A stretch of DNA of 64,000 nucleotides from Gigantopelta aegis (lineage: Eukaryota > Mollusca > Gastropoda > Neomphalida > Peltospiridae). This document shows positions 34,346-44,139 of the stretch, one piece after another. Below the pieces are notes generated by a model. It was not told where the DNA came from. It searched no databases and saw nothing but the letters and a program-made list of their open reading frames with translations. Position 1 is the stretch's first letter. Every line of letters starts with the position of its first letter. The position numbers and the translations under genes are program-made. Location of the stretch: positions 108,677,727 through 108,741,726 of the forward strand of contig NC_054702.1 in the NCBI RefSeq assembly GCF_016097555.1, read 5' to 3'.

Positions 34346-34457
34346 TATTATTATTATTATTTTAATAGATTTTTGTTGTTTTTTGTGTAGTTTTTTGTTG
34401 TTGTTTTACATGTTTAAACAGAGACCTTCAGTCAGAACAAAACATTTGATACATACT

Positions 34458-34766
34458 GGGCGGGAAGTAGCCCAGTGGTAAAGCGCTCGCCTAATGCGCT
34501 GTCGGTTTAGGGTCGAACCCCGTCGGTGGGCCTATTGACCTATTTCTCATCCCAGCCAGTGCGCCACGACTGACATATCAAAGGCCGTTGTATATGTTAT
34601 CCTGACTGTGGAATGGTGCATATAAATGATTTCTTGCTACTAATGGAAAAATGTAGCGGGTTTCCTTTCTAAGACTATATGTCAGAATTACCAAATGTTT
34701 GATATCCCATAGCCGATGATTAATAAATCAATGTGCTTTAGTGGTGTCGTTAAACAAAACGAACTT
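34458..34766 (+). mobile_element. tRNA-derived SINE, full length (head I, tail beta)
   Basis: Head (GGGCGGGAAGTAGCCCAGTG), core (CCAGTGCGCCACGACTGACA) and a beta tail ending GGTGTCGTTAAACAAAACGA. Confidence 0.88.
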
Positions 34767-36506
34767 CAATTTTGATATAGTGTAACGAAGTACTGATTAG
34801 TTTCAGGTAGAAAACAGTCTACTAAGGAGCATCGACCACAAACGTACGTTATGTCACCATGTATGTTCATTTAAAATAGTGGGTATAGCTACCTTGAATC
34901 ATGTCTGTATATATTCTACGAAGAACTCCTGCTGCCATCTTGTCATTGTAAATATTCGGTGTACAATAATTCATAATATGCTGTCGTTTGATGCTCGAGT
35001 AATACAGTTTCAAATTTAAAGATATCCTCTCAAAGCCCACACCACAACTGGTGAACTGGAAACGAAACGGATAGATTTGTTTAACGATTAATTAGCGTAC
35101 TTTAAATTGCGGTTATTTGGTGTTTATCGTATTTCAACATTTGGTCGATCAAGAGAAACAGGAAACTCACTGCCGCAACATAGGCTACTCCTATCATTTT
35201 ACAGAAGCATGCACTTTCCTCCCGACAGGACTGCACATATCACGGCTTTTTAATGCACTAATCGTGGAGAAGTGGATGGGACGAGGGGAAAACCTGCGTC
35301 TATTAAGGGCGATCGATCGTACAACCCACTGCACCTCCGACAAGAACTCTATCATTGAAACACTCAGGGCTGTCTGAAACGGGATGACGTATTGACCCTA
35401 CGACCCACTTTACTTTAGGTTGACGCCTATACACTGATTGTATGTTAATGTAAAGAAAAGGAATGTTGGTTTAACGATACCGCAGCACATTTTAAACTAC
35501 GTCTAACTAGTGTCTAACATGGTTATGGGGTGCGTGGCTGGGCCTAGTACTGGGATAACAGAATATTAGCTAAACTCCGCCCAGTTACTCGCCCTTTACA
35601 TATATCCTCGATATTATTAGTTTTATAGTGGTATATGAAATTTTAGTAAATAATTTAAATGTTTTGTGGGTCTATGTTGGGGTGCGGAGTGGGGCCGGTC
35701 CATACATTAATGAGAATGAAAACCTTGCCTGACTTCCCGCTCCTTCCATATACCTTAATAAACCTTGATGATTAATTATTATTAATTATAAATTTTAATA
35801 TATAGTTGAATTTATGGTAAGCCAAACTTTCATTTTGTATAAACCCGCCATTGGGCAATTAAAAGGTTCTAAACTTGGACTAATTTTAGATCTGGTTCAA
35901 AATTTGTCTTAATAGTCCGATTAAAATATTTTTAAATTAGTGAGCCGTTTAAATTGCGTACAAATTTAAACAAATAAAAATAAAACATTTGGATATACGC
36001 AAACAAATTTAGTTTTTGGCTATTAATTTTACAAAATATGTATCCATTAATAAAAAAAAATCCAAATTTCAGTTGCTTTCTTTTACCCCTACCCCCTTTT
36101 CTCATTTGGGACATTTTTTGGCGGAAGTCAGAGTCTGTGCCCCCAGTGAGCGTGTTTGAACATTAATTTGATATAAGCACGTTAAATTCCGACATTTGAT
36201 CTGACATACATGACATACATACAACATGGTTATATTGACATTCAGTCTAGAGAAAATAAACAAACCCTGTTGCCGCCACTTCTCAAAAAAAAACCAAGGG
36301 ATCTTTTATATGCATTTTTCTGACAGTATTAGTCTTGCGGCAATGGCTGGGACAGGGAAATCCGTGTCTGTCAAAGATGAGAGCTCTGCTAGCGACCTAT
36401 ATTCCAATGTTAATGTTGACTATTCATAATAAAACAAATCTTCATATTGGCATCTCTGACTAAAAATAAACAAAACACATGTTTCGCCCACATGATGAAC
36501 CTACAC
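34767..36506. other. Intergenic with diverged SINE pieces
   Basis: No gene seen. Reverse-oriented, much diverged SINE fragments can be made out near 35075-35300 (GAAACTCACTGCCGCAACAT) and 36265-36360 (GGGATCTTTTATATGCA). The rest is AT-rich. Confidence 0.5.
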
Positions 36507-37991
36507 TCACATTATTTGCTGTGCCCTTGCTGGGTGTTTAGGGTGATTACTCCTCAGAAACATGCCAGGAAACTTCTTTAACAGCGCCACACTTTCTCGT
36601 CTAAAGACGGGATTCAGGGCGCTGTATATGACGGGGTTTACGGCTGCGTTCAGGAAGAATGACTTGCTGCAGAACTCATAGGTGAGATCCTCCGCAGACG
36701 ACATCCCTGGCTGGAAGAACCTGCTGAAGTTCATCATCAGACTAACGGTCAGGTAGGGCAGGAAGCCTATTAGCGTGGATAGGGTGATCATCCCGAGCAC
36801 AACCGTCGTGCGAGTTGTCCTGATCTGCCGGGAGCCCATGCGACTGGCATTTTTTCTAGAAGTGACTGACGATTTCTGGGAGGACATTCTTTCACACAGA
36901 CTGGCATTTGTAATTGCGGGCTCCGAAACTACAGAAGAATTTGAATTTTTTTTAAAGCTGTGATTAGTAAGAGCTGAGGTATTGTTGTCTGAAGCTTCGA
37001 AGCTTCGAACGACGGGCATTCTTTCACACAGACTCGCATTTGTAATTGTGGACACCGACATTACAGAACAATTAAGAGCTGACGTCTTGTCCTCGGATTC
37101 ATTTGATTCAGGATGACTATGTCGCGATGGTTCTTGCATCGACAGGTGTTCGTTCGGCTTTGCGGTGTTTGTGTTCTTGTTCGGCGTAATTGTGTTCTTG
37201 ACTACAAACACAAAACTGTTTGGACCAATATTATTGTCAGAGTTTCGTGTACTTTCTGTAAGTGATGTTTCCTCCTTTAGTTTTGTACATTTTTCTCCAA
37301 TAGTCGTGTATTTTCGTTTACATATGACATAAAATATTTTTGAGTAGAAAACAAGGGCTATGCAAAAAGTGAGTGAAAACATCAGGAACAGTCCACTCTG
37401 GAACAAGAGCATATAGACGGAGTGGCCCATGCCGTCTCTGTAGGAGCAGTCGTCTCCAAACACTCCAGGCAGTGGCGTTGGTGCCGTCTTCCTCCCAGCC
37501 AAGAATAGCATGGGCCACGACACACTCGCCGCCAGCGCCACCATGACGATGGTCAGAGACTGGGCCTGGTTTCGCGAATAGACCCGAAGTGGGTGGCACA
37601 CGTGAAAATACCTGTCAAAGGCGATACAGACGAGAACCAGACCAGACGAGGTACTGCTGAACACTTCCATGAATCGGTTGATCTTGCAGACGACAGGCAC
37701 CGGGTGCATGTACGGGTTGGCCAAGTCAAAGACGACAAATGGAATACACAGGGAGCTGCACAAGTCGACGACTGCTAAGACCATGATGAAGTAGCTGGAC
37801 GTCCTCTTCTTGTACTTGGACTTGTACACGTACACAACCAGGCTGTTCCCAAACACAGACACCGCCATGATGACACCGATAACCACTATCACAGGAAGCT
37901 CGAATAACATCCGTTCATAGTTCAGTTTTTCAATAACGTCCGTGTAATTTTGTCCGGTGTATGGCTTTATCGACATGTTTACGTCGTTCAA
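36507..37991 (-). CDS. Class A (rhodopsin-like) GPCR 3
   Basis: A complete 494-residue receptor in one coding exon. Landmarks: NMS and NYT glycosylation sites in a short N-terminus; GN with N49; D76 in TM2; C102 and C182 disulfide pair; DRY at 126-128; W159 in TM4; FLP at 410-412 in TM6; NPVIY at 452-456. Intracellular loop 3 is very long (about 225-389), Ser/Asn-rich, and contains an in-frame 44-residue duplication: ITNASLCERM appears at 316-325 and 360-369, and the DNA units are 132 bp apart (36885, 37017). Its closest relative is the receptor at 50947-52443, with which it shares a 101-nt identical stretch (37755-37855, residues about 46-79). The start is supported by the aligned start of that relative (NMSI.YTGQN). 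Possible acceptors (TTTAG or CAAAG) lie 41-50 bp upstream but are weaker than in the other three genes. Ligand unknown. Confidence 0.93.
   Translation of the reverse strand: MNDVNMSIKPYTGQNYTDVIEKLNYERMLFELPVIVVIGVIMAVSVFGNSLVVYVYKSKYKKRTSSYFIMVLAVVDLCSSLCIPFVVFDLANPYMHPVPVVCKINRFMEVFSSTSSGLVLVCIAFDRYFHVCHPLRVYSRNQAQSLTIVMVALAASVSWPMLFLAGRKTAPTPLPGVFGDDCSYRDGMGHSVYMLLFQSGLFLMFSLTFCIALVFYSKIFYVICKRKYTTIGEKCTKLKEETSLTESTRNSDNNIGPNSFVFVVKNTITPNKNTNTAKPNEHLSMQEPSRHSHPESNESEDKTSALNCSVMSVSTITNASLCERMPVVRSFEASDNNTSALTNHSFKKNSNSSVVSEPAITNASLCERMSSQKSSVTSRKNASRMGSRQIRTTRTTVVLGMITLSTLIGFLPYLTVSLMMNFSRFFQPGMSSAEDLTYEFCSKSFFLNAAVNPVIYSALNPVFRRESVALLKKFPGMFLRSNHPKHPARAQQIM
36883..37076 (-). repeat. 132-bp tandem duplication in GPCR3 loop 3
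   Basis: CATTCTTTCACACAGACT(G/C)GC starts at 36885 and again at 37017. The units are partly diverged but stay in frame (44 codons). Confidence 0.85.
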
Positions 37992-38139
37992 ATTTTAAAA
38001 AACTATCTTTTATTGTCAATGTTTTTCGTCATCTTTGAAAACTAAATGTTATCTGTATAAGGCTAGATCGTAATGAACTCGACTTGCACTGCATTCTGAA
38101 AAATATTTGAATAGAGATTTGTTTTACAAATATAACAAT

Positions 38140-38153
38140 GTGTGTGTGTGTGT

Positions 38154-38222
<69 letters not shown>

Positions 38223-38320
38223 GACAGAGAGACAGACAGAGAATGTATATGTGGTTTGGTAGTTTTTTTGGATGTTGGGGTTTTTTTTTGCTTTTTGGGT
38301 GGGGGGGGGGGGGGGGGGAA
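38140..38320. repeat. (TG)n, (GA)n, (GACA)n and poly-G low complexity
   Basis: TG to about 38154, GA to about 38203, GACA to about 38240, then a T run and a G run at about 38301-38319. Confidence 0.95.
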
Positions 38321-38862
38321 TGTTAATAACTATTTTCAAGTTATAATAATGTGTCCAGTTTTTAAATAACAGAAATATATCTTTTGGCTGTAACTTTTAT
38401 ATAAAAAATTTAATAATTTTAAAAGTACGAACCAAAAGGTTCATGTTCAATATTTTATTTTATTTCAATATTCATGTCTTAAGTTCACATACAATCTTTC
38501 TAGGCGTGTTCTCAATGTATACTTGTTATTCCCACCCTGTTGCTGAAATAAATCTATTAAAGTAGGAACATTCACACTGTGTTAAAACATGTTATATTTA
38601 ACCTTTAATAACTACAAACACTGATAGTATATTTACTGTTTAAACGAAATCACTTTTTAGATATATATGCATATGAATTTTCCAAATTTGCGTCAAAACA
38701 ATACCTCCAAATAATCATCTATGTAATGTGTGCACTAACCTTCATTTCGGCTAAATACGGAAACATTATCAAATTCATATTCAATAATTCGGTCTTTCTT
38801 TTTAAAACTATTATGTTAACGTTTCCAATTTATATCAAACCATCCATTGTTAGTTATTATAA

Positions 38863-39252
38863 AAGAAAGAAAGAAGTGTTTTATTTAACGACGCACTCAA
38901 CACATTTTATTTACGGTTATATGGCGTCAGACATATGGTTAAGGACCACACAGATTTTTTTAGAGGAAACCCGCTGTCGCCACATAGGGTACTCTTTTTA
39001 CGACAGGCAGCAAGGGATCTTTTATTTGCGCTTCCCACAGGCAGGATAACACAAACCATGGCCTTTGTTGAACCAGTTATGGATCACTGGTCGGTGCAAG
39101 TGGTTTACACCTATCCATTGAGCCTTGCGGAGCACTCACTCAGGGTTTGGAGTCGGTATCTGGATTAAAAATTCCATGCCTCGACTGGGATCCGAACCCA
39201 GTACCTACCAGCCTGTAGACCGATGGCCTGCCACGACGCCACCGAGGCCGGT
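38863..39252 (-). mobile_element. tRNA-derived SINE, full length (head II, tail alpha)
   Basis: Reverse orientation: alpha tail (TTTATTTAACGACGCACTCA), core (GAACCAGTTATGGATCACTG), linker with GAGCACTCACTCAGGGTTTG, then head II (GGGATCCGAACCCAGTACCT, ending CCACCGAGGCCGG). Its head matches the SINE at 47277, but the tail differs. Confidence 0.9.
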
Positions 39253-40657
39253 AGTTATTATAAAAGGTCATACGAATTAAGTAACTGCATGATATACATG
39301 TACTAAAGTTACTTAGTCTATTCAGATTTTAGAACAACTAAATCCTCAGCGGCCACCAGCCAACCTTTTATATAAACATAATATTATGTTATTCTCCAAA
39401 CTATAAGCTACATACCTCAATGATTACGTAAAAGATAAATACCGGCATTTTGCACGGACAATGCAAGAATTCGGCAGGTACTACTCAGCAACCGACACCT
39501 GGTGTGTGTTTAACTCATTAACTATTCCAATTGTTCGCATACATGTGTGACTATCACCTAAATGGCTAAAAATAAACGGTGCCATAAACATCGCATGACA
39601 CGTGCTTCCTGTCGATGTTTGGTCAAATTGCGGTGTATAGGCTTATGAGTAAGGCTTATAAATAATTAACAGAGGTTTTGTAAACATAAATACTGCTTAT
39701 ATCCACCAAAGGTACAAGAGATAAGTTATTAAATAACCGGCCGCGCCGTTTGCCAATCACGCTAAAGTAAAATTATTTTAAATTTTGTTTGAAGTTAAAG
39801 CATGCCTTTTTGGACAAAACGTCAATTTATACGAAACAAAATACAGTGGACTCTGTCCAGACCGGCATCTGTCTAAACCGGATTTCTGTATAAACCGGCA
39901 CAGTTTTAAAGTCCCTTCCAGCTACCGTTAATTTATTAGGAATAAAACTCTGCCAAAACCGGATGCTGTGTATTCCGGACTTCGGATGCAAATTCAAGAA
40001 CAAAAGAACGGTTTATGTAGTAATTAGCTCTGTCTACACTGGCACGCGGTCGATTTAACGTCAATTTATACAAAACAAAATACGTATGCTAAAAACAAAT
40101 ACTTAAAAAAAAAAAAAAAAACGTATATCAGTACATGTACATAACAATCAGACGCCAAATTTGACCATATATCAGAAAGGGATTTGCAATAGAATTACGG
40201 TAAGCTATCTGATCTTTATTGTGTACGTAGGCATTTACGATGGTGCCACGATGCCCTGTCGCAAACTAAACATCCATTCTATATTTGTTTGGTAGAAGGC
40301 AAGGAAATCCATGGTTGTCCAATAACATTTGACATGTTGTTTTAACCTTTACCCATTGATAAACGCTGGGATAATGAAAACATTTCATGATCGATGAAGT
40401 GTATGCATGTACTAAATGCAAGTATTTGTAGTTGTAGAAGAAATCACCGCGCGGTCCGTAGTCTATAATAGTGTTCCTTGCTGCATCGTGGGCGTCACAA
40501 ATGTCAGTAATTTTCTTTGTTCTGTTTAAACTCTCTGTTGGTTTTCTCCATTCAGGCAGAACACTGCACTGCTGACTAATAATATGTCTGGACCATACAG
40601 GTTTAACCTTAACGTGTTATTACAGTTTAGAAATCAGCTCATAGAAACACTATGGTT
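39253..40657. other. Intergenic, no gene seen
   Basis: AT-rich. The CCGG(A/C)-rich short motifs at about 39855-39990 (AACCGG repeats) are a local oddity. An A run lies at about 40106-40121. No gene. Confidence 0.5.
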
Positions 40658-41000
40658 TTAAAGGCATATTGTCACAGACCATTTACCTATTTAATGGTGT
40701 AACAAAGTATTACCTGAACAAAAATAATTTGATTTGTCCCTAAATGTACTTTATTCAACCATCTTTATAACCACCATACTCCATTTATTAATGACATTTT
40801 GTAAAAATAATTGAATTATGGCAATGGTCCATAATTCAAAAACTAAAATTGCAGAGAGGGATGGCATGGATTTCACTCCATCATGGTTCAGTTAAGGTGA
40901 TGCGATAGCTAGATTTGGTTTCCAACAATTAATGTAATTTTTATTTATTATCCATTTTTAGAGAAATAAAGACCTTAAATCCGTGACAGTATGCCTTTAA
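40658..41000. mobile_element. MITE with TTAA-flanked inverted ends
   Basis: TTAAAGGCATATTGTCAC at 40658 and GTGACAGTATGCCTTTAA ending at 41000 form 18-bp inverted ends with one mismatch. TTAA at both extremes could be a piggyBac-type target duplication. 343 bp, non-coding. Confidence 0.7.
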
Positions 41001-41136
41001 GCTAAATAGTAATGTATGCACAAACCATAGCAAGTTGCTCTAATAGACAAATCTCCTAAATGTCATATTAACAAACAGTTGACAGACACTTTTTGTTTAT
41101 CAATTCCCGACTGTTAAACAACACTAATCACAAAAT

Positions 41137-41276
41137 TTCGTGTCTCTTCACATCAACTGCTTATTGAACAAGGGAGATATTATGGCATAGAAAGATCAGA
41201 AAGAAAATGTTAATTGTGCAATAAGGACGAAATAGAAGACGAATATCATTTTATTTTGGTATTTCCGTTGTATATA
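41137..41276 (+). mobile_element. LINE C-terminal fragment
   Basis: One frame reads LLIEQGRYYGIERSERKC, a stop, then LCNKDEIEDEYHFILV. This CxxC..EDEYHF block is the zinc-binding C-terminus seen in the LINE pieces at 47656-49270 and 62778-63371. A one-codon stop disrupts it. Confidence 0.75.
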
Positions 41277-41403
41277 GGTCTACATCTCGATTATTATTGG
41301 TTCAAAACAAAAAATAACTTTGTTTATTTAGCTTGTGTTGTTTTGTATTTTGTTCACTTATAGCCAGTCTGTTTTTAACTTCATTTCATTGTGTTTTATT
41401 CCC

Positions 41404-41434
41404 CTGAGGAAGTTTAAAGTTTTTAAACGAAACG
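41404..41434 (+). other. Hammerhead-like core motif (tentative)
   Basis: CTGAGGA (41404-41410), one A, a 7-bp stem GTTTAAA/TTTAAAC (41412-41418 with 41422-41428) and GAAAC (41429-41433) recall the CUGANGA, stem II, GAAA core of hammerhead ribozymes. The extra A before stem II and the lack of an obvious stem III or cleavage site weaken it. Confidence 0.25.
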
Positions 41435-41579
41435 TTGGGATTTTTAGATAGTTTTAAAGACAATTTTATTATATATCTTATAAAAATAACTTTGTAATCA
41501 TGTTAAATATCTCAAACAGGCAACATATTTGCGTTCTCGTTTGAATGAACATCCGCCAAATACACAATATCTCATGTAT

Positions 41580-41831
41580 TATGTTGGTGTATCATTGTAT
41601 GTATTATGTTGGTGTATCATTGTATGTTTTATGTTGGTGTATCGTTGTATGTTTTATGTTGGTGTATCGTTGTATGTTTTATGTTGGTGTATCATTGTAT
41701 GTATTATGTTGGTGTATCATTGTATGTGTTATGTTGGTGTATCATTGTATGTGTTATGTTGGTGTATCATTGTATGTATTATGTTGGTGTATCATTGTAT
41801 GTGTTATGTTGGTGTATCATTGTATGTGTTA
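41580..41831. repeat. 25-bp minisatellite, about 10 copies
   Basis: Unit ATGTTGGTGTATCATTGTAT plus GTATT, GTTTT or GTGTT. Starts at 41581, 41606 and every 25 bp after. All three forward frames stay open across it. Confidence 0.95.
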
Positions 41832-41940
41832 TGCCTATAAGCTGCAATGCTTAAAGCAAATTAACTATAATATACTAAAACATTATTGACAACACTTTCT
41901 TTCACGTTAATTACTAGTAAATGGATGTTGATAACCGTGA

Positions 41941-41967
41941 ACCCCCCCCCCCCCCCCCCCCCCCCCA
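41941..41967. repeat. Poly-C tract
   Basis: A C run of about 26. Confidence 0.95.
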
Positions 41968-42004
41968 CTCTCAACTCTTCTTCCCCTCCATATTCGTAAA
42001 TAAT

Positions 42005-42250
42005 AGAATGTTTTATTTAACGACGCTCTCAACACCTTTTATTTACGGTTATATGGCGTGGGACATATCATTAAGGACCACACAGATATTGAGAGAGGAA
42101 ACCCGCTGTCTGTCGCTACCTCATGGGCTACTCTTTTTGATTAACAGCAAGAGATCTTTTATATGCACCACCCCACAGACAAGGTGGTACATACCACGGC
42201 CTTTGTTACACCAGTTATGGAGCACTGGCTGGAACGAGAAATAGCCCGTA
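42005..42250 (-). mobile_element. tRNA-derived SINE, tail alpha and core
   Basis: Reverse copy: alpha tail (TTTATTTAACGACGCTCTCA), GGAAACCCGCTGTC, core (GGAGCACTGGCTGGAACGAG) ending AAATAGCCC; the head is missing. A small plus-strand core fragment follows at about 42420-42475. Confidence 0.85.
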
Positions 42251-42606
42251 AATAACAGTTTATAATACATGTACATACAAAATATAATTCAAAGCAAACT
42301 TAATTGCAAACAAAATTTAATGTGCCGCAAGTGAAGTCGTGAAATACTGAATTGTTCATACAGTCGCCTCAGTTTTCGCCAATATTCGATGGATATTAAT
42401 TTGGGGTAAGTGGGTTTTGTCGTTCCAACTAGTGCTTCAAGGCTGGTATTTTAAAGGCCGTCATATAGTTTTGTCTGAAATATACGAATTGGAAGGAGTA
42501 GCTTATGCAGCAGCGGTATGTTTTGTTTGTTTGGGTGGGGTTTTTTTTATTATTATACCGATGTCCTGTTCTGATTGTGTGGAAATGCTTGCAGAAACAC
42601 TAAAGT

Positions 42607-42815
42607 CCTGTTCAATTGTTTAGACCCTAAGTGTTTTGCAAATGTTACGTTTAATTCCTATTCTATCCTTGTTTTCCTTACATTTGCATGAAAACAAACC
42701 CAAACCCTGACAGGTTTTATATACAATTCATCATCTAAAATGCACGAAGTTTACTTGTTTCCATTTTACAAAAATCTCTGTGTGTTTCGCATACAGGTTC
42801 ATTCTCCTATAATAT
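42607..42815 (+). mobile_element. Orphan inverted-repeat end of the 14247-18306 family
   Basis: Aligns with 14505-14720 (GCAAATGTTACGTTTA, GAAAACAAACCCAAACCC, ATGCACGAAGTT, AAAAATCTCTGTGT). There is no transposase nearby, so this is a relic or part of a non-autonomous derivative. Confidence 0.75.
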
Positions 42816-43010
42816 CATTTCATTGCAACTTATTTTGGTCAACGTGTCAATTTCATTGCTGTTTCAATATTTGAGGGACCGTTTCTGATGACGGTTTACC
42901 CCTATGTCTCTCCAAAACAAAATATCTGTAGACATTTATAAGTAACGTTTGAGGAAAACAGTCAATAACCATTTTGAGTTCGTGATCTATTATACCGGTA
43001 TTAAAGGTGC

Positions 43011-43212
43011 TATCTCAAAGTTGCATAATGACAGCTATTGCAAATCATGTTTTTATTAAATTTTGCTTTAACATTTAAAGACTACACCTTTAACTATATG
43101 CCCATAAATGATTATAGGAAATAATTTATCTACTAGTAGAAAATACATTTTTATTGGAGAATCTTTATCACAAACAGATGCTCACATATAACTTCTGATA
43201 TTGCACCTTTAA
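43011..43212. mobile_element. MITE with TTAAAGGTGC ends
   Basis: TTAAAGGTGCTATCTC at the left and GATATTGCACCTTTAA at the right are inverted. 202 bp, AT-rich, non-coding. It is similar in style to the 40658-41000 element but has different ends. Confidence 0.65.
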
Positions 43213-43829
43213 GTGGTTGCAAGATTGTGTAAATTATTAATGTACTAATATTGAATTTATATTCACTAAATATGCTGGTCATAATTAATAATTTATGCTG
43301 CAATTCAAAATAATCAGTTAACTTGCAGTTTTAAATTAAAAGTTTGTTTAAGGGTAAATGAAATTGACATATCCACCAGAATGTGTTACAGTCTGTTCCA
43401 ATAAAGGTCACAAATCTCCTATCTACTGACATGTTTATTTTAATTTCAAGAGTAAACACCACCGTGTACATCAATAACAGCCCAAACATGTGAATGCTAA
43501 ATTAGGTAGAGTATTATTAAATAGATATTTACAAAATATTTACTTGTCAGTTTAATATGAAAGAAATAATTGACGAAAATAATTTTTATTCTATTTCCGA
43601 GACTACTTTAGTAAATAATGAATATTATATATTATTTATGGACATACAACCTGACAGTCATAATGTATCAACCTATCGTATAGTTACTTTATTGTGTTTT
43701 ATCCCCAATAGTACCCAAACGTATTTATTTTTGTATCAGTACATTACATTAATGACCATTCCTACTCGAGACAGCGAAGGATGCAGTTGTGTGAGCTTGG
43801 CTCTCTAGCCAAGTATCGCGTTGAACACC
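43213..43829. other. Intergenic, no gene supported
   Basis: An 83-codon open frame at 43557-43808 has no recognisable domain and I do not call it a gene. Otherwise AT-rich. Confidence 0.45.
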
Positions 43830-44107
43830 ATGGGAGTTCGGCCATTGTTATTCTATATTACGGGGACAATAGACCAAAGAGAGCGAACAGTAGGAGAAGG
43901 CTTCCCAAGGCGGCTCAGGGGGACCAGACCCGGCGGCTCAACCGCCAGGTACGGTCCCTTCTACTTCAAGAAAGAAGACGAGACCGGCAGGGGCGGTTCG
44001 GGGGGGGGGGGGGGGGGACTGGTAGCTCCACTGCCGGCGGCGGTCCCTTCTGCTTCGTCGCCCCCCCCCCCCCACTACTCGGAAGCAGCAAACGCCAGGA
44101 GCGGCAA

Positions 44108-44139
<32 letters not shown>

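Noticed and set aside
35117-35377. 86-codon open frame
   Set aside because: Lies in a diverged reverse SINE-like stretch.
41529-41889. Three overlapping multi-pass membrane-like proteins
   Set aside because: All are translations of a 25-bp minisatellite.
43557-43808. 83-codon open frame
   Set aside because: No recognisable family and no supporting signal; not enough to call a gene.
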